Positions 1-3,577 of a DNA stretch of 5,955 nt are shown piece by piece. Both the position numbers and the translations under genes were made by a program. The notes under the pieces were generated by a model. That model ran no database searches and was not told the DNA's origin. It saw nothing but the letters and a program-made list of their open reading frames with translations. Each line of letters starts with the position of its first letter. Positions within the stretch are counted from its first letter, which is position 1. Location of the stretch: NCBI GenBank assembly GCA_036496265.1, contig DASXLL010000096.1:1-5955 (forward strand). Reading direction: 5' to 3'. Origin of the DNA: CAYLLN01 sp036496265. GTDB lineage: Bacteria > Planctomycetota > Planctomycetia > Pirellulales > Pirellulaceae.

Positions 1-1166
1 CACTGCATGCCCAGGCAAATACCTAAAAACGGCATCCCCTTTTGGCGGGCATAGCGGATGGCCTCCACCTTGCCTTCGATACCTCGCTCGCCGAACCCGC
101 CAGGCACCAACAGGCCGTTGTACCCCGAGAGCAGCCGCTCCGGCCCTTCTGCCTCGATGTCCTCGCTGCGAATGCGACCGACGCGGACCTGTGCCCGATT
201 GGCAATTCCCGCATGGTCGAGCGCCTCGTAAATCGACTTATAGGCGTCGTGGTGCTCGGCATACTTGCCGACGACCGCAATGCTGATCTCGTACTGAGGA
301 TTCCGCAGCCGCCGCAACAATTCCCGCCAGTCCTCTAAGTCGGGCTCATTCGTCTTAAGGCCCAGCCGATCGACGATCAGCTTATCGAGCTTATTCTCAA
401 CCAGGCTTAGCGGCACTTCATAGATCGAGAAATCCTTATCCTTCTCCTCGATCACCGCCTCGATCGACATGTTGCAGAACAGGGCAATCTTTTCTCTGTC
501 CTCTCGGGCGAGCGAGTGCTCGGTGCGGCAAATCAAAATATCCGGCTGGATGCCGATTTCGCGCAGCTGCCCGACCGAGTGTTGTGTCGGCTTAGTCTTT
601 AGTTCCTTGGCCGCCTTCAAATACGGAACCAATGTCAGGTGGATATAGAGGCAGTTTTCTTTGCCGACGTCGAGGGCAAACTGGCGAATCGCTTCCAAAA
701 ACGGCAGGCTTTCGATGTCGCCCACCGTGCCGCCGATTTCCGTGATCACGACATCGACCGGACCCGACCGGTCGTCGCCCAGCTTGGCGATGCAACTTTT
801 GATCTCGTTGGTGATGTGCGGGATCACCTGAACGGTTTTGCCCAAGAATTCGCCGCGCCGCTCCTTGTTGATCACCGATTGATAGATTTGGCCGGTTGTG
901 TAATTCGAATCGCGGGTCAGCGGCCCCTGCGTGAATCGTTCGTAGTGGCCGAGGTCAAGATCGGTCTCGCTGCCGTCATCCAGAACATAAACTTCGCCAT
1001 GTTGGTATGGGCTCATTGTGCCCGGGTCGACGTTGATATACGGGTCGAGCTTCTGCATCCGCACCGATAGGCCGCGCTTCTCGAGCAGCATGCCAATCGA
1101 CGCGCTGGTCAGCCCCTTGCCAAGTGAGCTTACGACGCCGCCAGTCACGAAAATATGTTTGGCCAT
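1..1166 (-). CDS. pyrG: CTP synthase (glutamine-hydrolysing), 3' end cut by window edge
   Basis: PyrG makes CTP from UTP, ATP and glutamine, the last step of de novo pyrimidine nucleotide synthesis, in the cytoplasm. The window holds 388 residues; E. coli PyrG has 545. The N-terminal synthase domain is intact: the start MAKHIFVTGGVVSSLGKG carries the P-loop (SSLGKG, residues 13-18), followed by KLDPYINVDPGTMSP (39-53), ETDLDLGHYERF (67-78) with the metal-binding Asp region, TEIGGTVGDIESLPFLEA (142-159) with the metal-binding Glu, and the UTP/CTP site KTKPTQHS (190-197). The class I glutamine amidotransferase domain begins near residue 295 and includes LVPGGFGERG (353-362) and the nucleophile elbow GICLGMQ with Cys384. 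The frame then runs off the window, so the His and Glu of the amidotransferase triad cannot be seen. The ATG at 1166 is supported by AGGAGG 10 bases upstream. It lies 119 bases downstream of yraN. Confidence 0.98.
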   Translation of the reverse strand, partial: MAKHIFVTGGVVSSLGKGLTSASIGMLLEKRGLSVRMQKLDPYINVDPGTMSPYQHGEVYVLDDGSETDLDLGHYERFTQGPLTRDSNYTTGQIYQSVINKERRGEFLGKTVQVIPHITNEIKSCIAKLGDDRSGPVDVVITEIGGTVGDIESLPFLEAIRQFALDVGKENCLYIHLTLVPYLKAAKELKTKPTQHSVGQLREIGIQPDILICRTEHSLAREDREKIALFCNMSIEAVIEEKDKDFSIYEVPLSLVENKLDKLIVDRLGLKTNEPDLEDWRELLRRLRNPQYEISIAVVGKYAEHHDAYKSIYEALDHAGIANRAQVRVGRIRSEDIEAEGPERLLSGYNGLLVPGGFGERGIEGKVEAIRYARQKGMPFLGICLGMQ

Positions 1167-1176
1167 AGTCAGCGAC

Positions 1177-1182
1177 CCTCCT
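1177..1182 (-). promoter_or_regulatory. Shine-Dalgarno sequence of pyrG
   Basis: On the minus strand AGGAGG lies 10 bases before the ATG at 1166. It is a perfect anti-16S match and confirms the pyrG start, which also fits the family N-terminus. The rest of the spacer between yraN and pyrG (1183-1285) shows no convincing -35/-10 pair and no terminator hairpin with a T-run, so read-through from yraN is possible. Confidence 0.75.
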
Positions 1183-1285
1183 GGTGTTGGCTTCCTGGAA
1201 ACTCGTCCGCCGATGAATCGTCTGCCCGATCGATCCCGTTGCTATCATTCTATCGCCGCGGCCGAACGACGGCATCCCCTCGGAT

Positions 1286-1702
1286 TCAGCTAAAAAACTG
1301 GCCGCGGCCAACTGCGGGGAACGCATCTTGAATGTGTTCGATCGTCGGCCGCTTTGCGGTGCTGGGCCAAGAGACGGCCACGACGTCGAAACGGGCTGAG
1401 TGATTCAAGAGGCCGTGCGACTTGAGATAGCCAAGCGCGGCCTGCGTCATCCGCTGCTCTTTGACTTTGTCGATCGCGTCGGCCGGATGGCCCGCATCGG
1501 ATGAGCTGCGGGTCTTCACTTCCACAAACACGACGGTGCGGCCGTCGACCGCAATGATGTCCAGCTCACCCAGGGGCAAATCGAGATGCCGGGCCAGAAT
1601 GTGATAGCCCAGACGCTTGAGAAAACGGGCCGCCGCGTCCTCACCCCGCTCGCCCAGCGACTTAGGACGGATCCGCGCCGCAAACCAAGAACGCAGACCC
1701 AT
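1286..1702 (-). CDS. YraN/UPF0102 family putative endonuclease-like protein
   Basis: This 138-residue protein matches the UPF0102 (YraN) family in length and motif order. The family has a restriction-endonuclease-like fold; its cellular role is not settled. Visible motifs are the N-terminal helix LGERGEDAAARFLKRLGY (residues 16-33), then LGELDIIAVDGRTVVFVEVK (44-63), which supplies the E-x-D and E-x-K residues typical of PD-(D/E)XK nucleases (Glu46, Asp48, Glu61, Lys63), and a C-terminal ARFDVVAV strand (103-110). The family often has RN before the catalytic strand; here it reads ARH (37-39), a minor deviation. ATG at 1702 is chosen; a TTG at 1708 would add two residues. Neither start has a clear Shine-Dalgarno sequence. 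The gene sits between rplS and pyrG. In many bacteria yraN lies beside rplS and rnhB, and that neighbourhood is partly kept here without rnhB. Confidence 0.92.
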   Translation of the reverse strand: MGLRSWFAARIRPKSLGERGEDAAARFLKRLGYHILARHLDLPLGELDIIAVDGRTVVFVEVKTRSSSDAGHPADAIDKVKEQRMTQAALGYLKSHGLLNHSARFDVVAVSWPSTAKRPTIEHIQDAFPAVGRGQFFS

Positions 1703-1720
1703 AGACAATAACAGCCGATT

Positions 1721-1797
1721 AAGAACAGTAGATCGCTAGAGCAGAAGAACAGTAACAGCACCGTAAGTGGGCTACTGCTCTGCTGTTCTACCGTTCT
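1721..1797. repeat. Short direct and inverted repeats in the rplS-yraN spacer
   Basis: The 112-base spacer between rplS and yraN is visibly less GC-rich than the genes around it. On the plus strand the ten bases AAGAACAGTA occur exactly at 1721-1730 and 1745-1754, with further AACAG cores at 1710-1714 and 1754-1758. The arms AGAAC (1746-1750) plus AACAGCA (1754-1760) can pair with TGCTGTT (1781-1787) plus GTTCT (1793-1797), giving an interrupted 12-bp stem around a 20-base loop. A competing stem pairs AGAGCAG (1738-1744) with CTGCTCT (1775-1781). There is no T-run on the transcribed side, so a standard rho-independent terminator is not supported. The role is unknown: processing site, protein-binding site or remnant of a small repeat element are all possible. 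Confidence 0.55.
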
Positions 1798-1814
1798 AAG
1801 GCTCTCTTCCGCGG

Positions 1815-2174
1815 CTACTCTTGATCCCGGCGGCGTTCTTTCAGCCGTGTCGATTTGCCGGTGCGGTCGCGGAGGTAATACAGCTTTGCGCGCTTCACGA
1901 TGCCGCCACGCTTGACTTCAATCTTCGCGATCCGCGGCGAATGAAGCGGAAACTTACGTTCTACCCCCTCGTTCAGTACAATCCGCCGCACGGTGAACAT
2001 TTCGCGGCTGCCCGAGCCGCTGCGGGCGATCACGACGCCCGAAAACACCTGGATGCGCTCCTTGTCGCCTTCGAGGATTTTCGTATGCACGTCGACCGTA
2101 TCACCAATGTTGAAATCGGGAACCTCCGCTTTGAGGCTCGATTTTTCGACTAGCTCTAGTATTTGTTGGCTCAT
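1815..2174 (-). CDS. rplS: 50S ribosomal protein L19
   Basis: L19 is a protein of the large ribosomal subunit located at the interface with the small subunit. The gene encodes 119 residues, close to the 115 of E. coli. Family hallmarks appear in order: PDFNIGDTVDVHTKILEGDK (residues 19-38), ERIQVFSGVVIARSGSG (39-55), the MFTVRRI segment (59-65), GVERKFPLHSPRIAKIEVKR (70-89) and the basic C-terminus AKLYYLRDRTGKSTRLKERR (96-115). The N-terminus and ATG at 2174 fit the family, and a GAGGT sequence precedes it at a good distance. It starts 15 bases after the trmD stop, which argues for co-transcription and possibly translational coupling. The stop is TAG. I see nothing unusual in the protein. 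Confidence 0.98.
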   Translation of the reverse strand: MSQQILELVEKSSLKAEVPDFNIGDTVDVHTKILEGDKERIQVFSGVVIARSGSGSREMFTVRRIVLNEGVERKFPLHSPRIAKIEVKRGGIVKRAKLYYLRDRTGKSTRLKERRRDQE

Positions 2175-2181
2175 GGCTTCG

Positions 2182-2186
2182 ACCTC
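2182..2186 (-). promoter_or_regulatory. Shine-Dalgarno sequence of rplS
   Basis: GAGGT on the minus strand, seven bases before the ATG at 2174. It lies inside the 15-base trmD-rplS gap, just after the trmD TGA (2190-2192), which supports re-initiation or coupled translation in one transcript. Confidence 0.65.
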
Positions 2187-2189
2187 GTA

Positions 2190-2888
2190 TCAATCTGTTT
2201 GTGGCTTGTTAGCTGATAGCAAATCGGCACGCCGCTGTCGTGTCCGCTCAATCTTTTGTTCTTCCCGCCAGCGGGCAATCTCCGGATGGTTGCCGTTCAC
2301 GAGCACCTCGGGCACATTCAGCCCCCGATACTCTCGCGGCCGCGTGTACTGCGGAAACTCCAACAACGGCGGATCTCCCGAAAATGAATCTTGTTTGTTG
2401 CTTTGCTCGTCGCCCAATACGTCGGGCACCAGTCGGACCACTGCATCGATCACCACCATCGCCGCGACTTCACCTCCGCTCACGATGAAATCGCCGATCG
2501 AAATCTCGTCCGGCTCGAGGATATCGATCGCCCGTTGATCGACTCCCTCGTACCGCCCGCAAATCAGCACTAACCGATCATGCGCGGCTAGCCCTTCGAC
2601 CGCTCGTTGATCCAGCTTTCGGCCCTGTGGCGTGAGCAGCACCAAATGGCCGGGTGTCTGCCCCTGAATCTCCTCCACGCATTCGACCACCGGCTCCGGC
2701 CTTAACACCATGCCCGGCCCGCCGCCGAACGGCCGGTCGTCTACCTGAGAGTGTTTCCCGCGCGCCCAATCGCGGATGTTGTGTATCTGGATATCGACTA
2801 GGCCAGCATCGATTGCCCGCTTCAGTAAGCTCTGACCCAAATAGCCCGGAAACATCTCCGGGAACAAGGTCAGCACGTCGATGCGCAT
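2190..2888 (-). CDS. trmD: tRNA (guanine-37-N1)-methyltransferase
   Basis: TrmD methylates N1 of G37, next to the anticodon, using S-adenosylmethionine, and so prevents +1 frameshifting. It is a SPOUT-class dimer with a trefoil knot. The 232 residues from MRIDVLTLFPEMF show the full set of motifs: HSQVDDRPFGGGPGMVLRPE (residues 46-65), LLTPQGRKLDQ (84-94), the knot strands LICGRYEGVDQR (108-119) and ISIGDFIVSGGE (129-140), and QDSFSG (166-171), whose Asp167 corresponds to the catalytic Asp169 of E. coli. Next comes LLEFPQYTRP (175-184), where many homologues have LDCPHYTRP. E. coli TrmD has 255 residues; this one ends sooner at the C-terminus. The start is uncertain. ATG at 2888 fits the family but has no Shine-Dalgarno sequence. 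An in-frame ATG at 2924 adds twelve residues and has AGGAGG only two bases before it. rpsP lies upstream and rplS downstream. Confidence 0.97.
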   Translation of the reverse strand: MRIDVLTLFPEMFPGYLGQSLLKRAIDAGLVDIQIHNIRDWARGKHSQVDDRPFGGGPGMVLRPEPVVECVEEIQGQTPGHLVLLTPQGRKLDQRAVEGLAAHDRLVLICGRYEGVDQRAIDILEPDEISIGDFIVSGGEVAAMVVIDAVVRLVPDVLGDEQSNKQDSFSGDPPLLEFPQYTRPREYRGLNVPEVLVNGNHPEIARWREEQKIERTRQRRADLLSANKPQTD

Positions 2889-2926
2889 CTTCGTGGCGTG
2901 ATTAAAAGCCAAGACAGCCGTCATGC

Positions 2927-2932
2927 CCTCCT
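2927..2932 (-). promoter_or_regulatory. Strong Shine-Dalgarno sequence between rpsP and trmD
   Basis: AGGAGG on the minus strand, directly after the rpsP stop (2943-2945). It is two bases from the in-frame ATG at 2924 and 38 bases from the family-typical ATG at 2888, so it is too near one start and too far from the other. It may still serve the 2924 start, which would make TrmD 244 residues long. Confidence 0.5.
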
Positions 2933-2942
2933 GGCCCGTTCG

Positions 2943-3392
2943 TTACTCGCTCTGCTCCGCGCCGCCGCTCGATTCCGTGGCTGCTCCCGCACCGACCGGT
3001 TCCGGAGCCGCTTCGGCTGCGGCTTCCGGCGCCTCGCCCTTCTTCGGCTTCGGTGCCGGCAAGCTGGCCGGCGCGCCCGCGTCGGGCACCGACTTCGGTT
3101 GTGCAGTTTTCTCGAGTGCAACTTTTTGTGCGGCCACGTGCGTCCCATTCGTGCCGTATTTTTTAATCAACACGGCGACGCGCTCCGAGGGCTGAGCGCC
3201 TACACCCAACCAATAGTCGACGCGGTCGGCCACCAATAGGGCCCGCGCATCGGTGTCTTTCACCCGTGGGTCGTACGTGCCAAGCTGCTCAAGCACGCGA
3301 CCATGCCGCGGCGAGCGCTTATCAATCGCACAAATGCGAAAGAATGACTGGTGCGAGCGACCGATTTTCTTCATGCGAATGCGGACTGACAC
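2943..3392 (-). CDS. rpsP: 30S ribosomal protein S16 with a long Ala/Pro-rich C-terminal tail
   Basis: S16 is a small-subunit protein needed for 30S assembly. Residues 1-83 are a complete S16 domain: MSVRIRMKKIGRSHQSFFRI (1-20), AIDKRSPRHGRVLEQLGTYD (22-41), DARALLVADRVDYWLGVGAQ (48-67) and SERVAVLIKKYG (69-80). E. coli S16 has 82 residues, so the 149-residue product carries about 65 extra residues. This tail starts with a Lys-containing stretch (84-100) and continues as low-complexity Ala/Pro/Glu/Gly, ending SSGGAEQSE; it is probably disordered. The start is a GTG at 3392, chosen because the family begins with a Met followed by SVRIR/VKIR and because GAGGAG lies seven bases before it. An upstream in-frame start at 3437 would add 15 residues with no family support. 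It is the first gene of the rpsP-trmD-rplS cluster. Confidence 0.97.
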   Translation of the reverse strand: MSVRIRMKKIGRSHQSFFRICAIDKRSPRHGRVLEQLGTYDPRVKDTDARALLVADRVDYWLGVGAQPSERVAVLIKKYGTNGTHVAAQKVALEKTAQPKSVPDAGAPASLPAPKPKKGEAPEAAAEAAPEPVGAGAATESSGGAEQSE

Positions 3393-3399
3393 AAAACGA

Positions 3400-3405
3400 C
3401 TCCTC
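3400..3405 (-). promoter_or_regulatory. Shine-Dalgarno sequence of rpsP, deciding the GTG start
   Basis: GAGGAG on the minus strand, seven bases before the GTG at 3392-3390. Its ideal spacing is the main evidence, along with the family N-terminus, that S16 begins at this GTG rather than at the upstream in-frame start at 3437. Confidence 0.8.
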
Positions 3406-3483
3406 ACGGAAACCTTGGGACCGAAGCACTCGCCCAAACCGGCTCATCGCCGCGTCCGCCGAGCGTCAGATAACGTCATCGAG

Positions 3484-3520
3484 AGCCCGCCCCGAAGGAC
3501 GGCTGCCGGACCAAGCCGGC
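3484..3520 (-). promoter_or_regulatory. Two abutting potential hairpins, one UUCG-capped, upstream of rpsP
   Basis: In the 185-base spacer between the CHAT gene and rpsP, a minus-strand transcript could form two stems in direct succession. The first (3520-3505) pairs GCCGG with CCGGC around a six-base loop. The second (3504-3484) pairs AGCCGUCC with GGGCGGGCU, leaving one bulged G, closed by a C(UUCG)G tetraloop, a classic extra-stable loop. No U-run follows, so a simple intrinsic terminator for the CHAT gene is not well supported. It could be a leader structure of rpsP, a transcript-stabilising 3' element of the CHAT mRNA, or chance in GC-rich DNA. A weaker stem, GGCCT/AGGCC, lies at 3549-3566, nearer the CHAT stop. 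No clear -35/-10 promoter was recognised in the spacer. Confidence 0.4.
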
Positions 3521-3577
3521 TGGGAACCCCTTATTCTGCCGGAAGATAGGCCTCGCCCGCAAGGCCCGTTTGCAATG

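Noticed and set aside
1247..1252. TAGAAT on the minus strand as a possible -10 box for pyrG
   Set aside because: No recognisable -35 element lies at a suitable distance, so it is not distinguishable from chance.
29..1280. The 12-mer ACGGCATCCCCT occurs twice, at 29-40 and 1269-1280
   Set aside because: About one such 12-base repeat is expected by chance in a window of this size, and one copy lies inside pyrG coding sequence.
1516..1761. Minus-strand 81-codon frame with a hydrophobic N-terminus resembling a small membrane protein
   Set aside because: Most of it overlaps yraN in another frame; the hydrophobic start comes from the repeat-rich spacer and no Shine-Dalgarno sequence precedes it.
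1993..2538. Plus-strand open frame of 181 codons, Ser/Thr-rich
   Set aside because: It lies antisense to rplS and trmD, both certain genes, and its Ser-rich composition is what the opposite frame of such genes gives.
3549..3566. GGCCT/AGGCC stem just after the CHAT stop as a rho-independent terminator
   Set aside because: The stem has only five to six pairs and no T-run follows on the transcribed strand.
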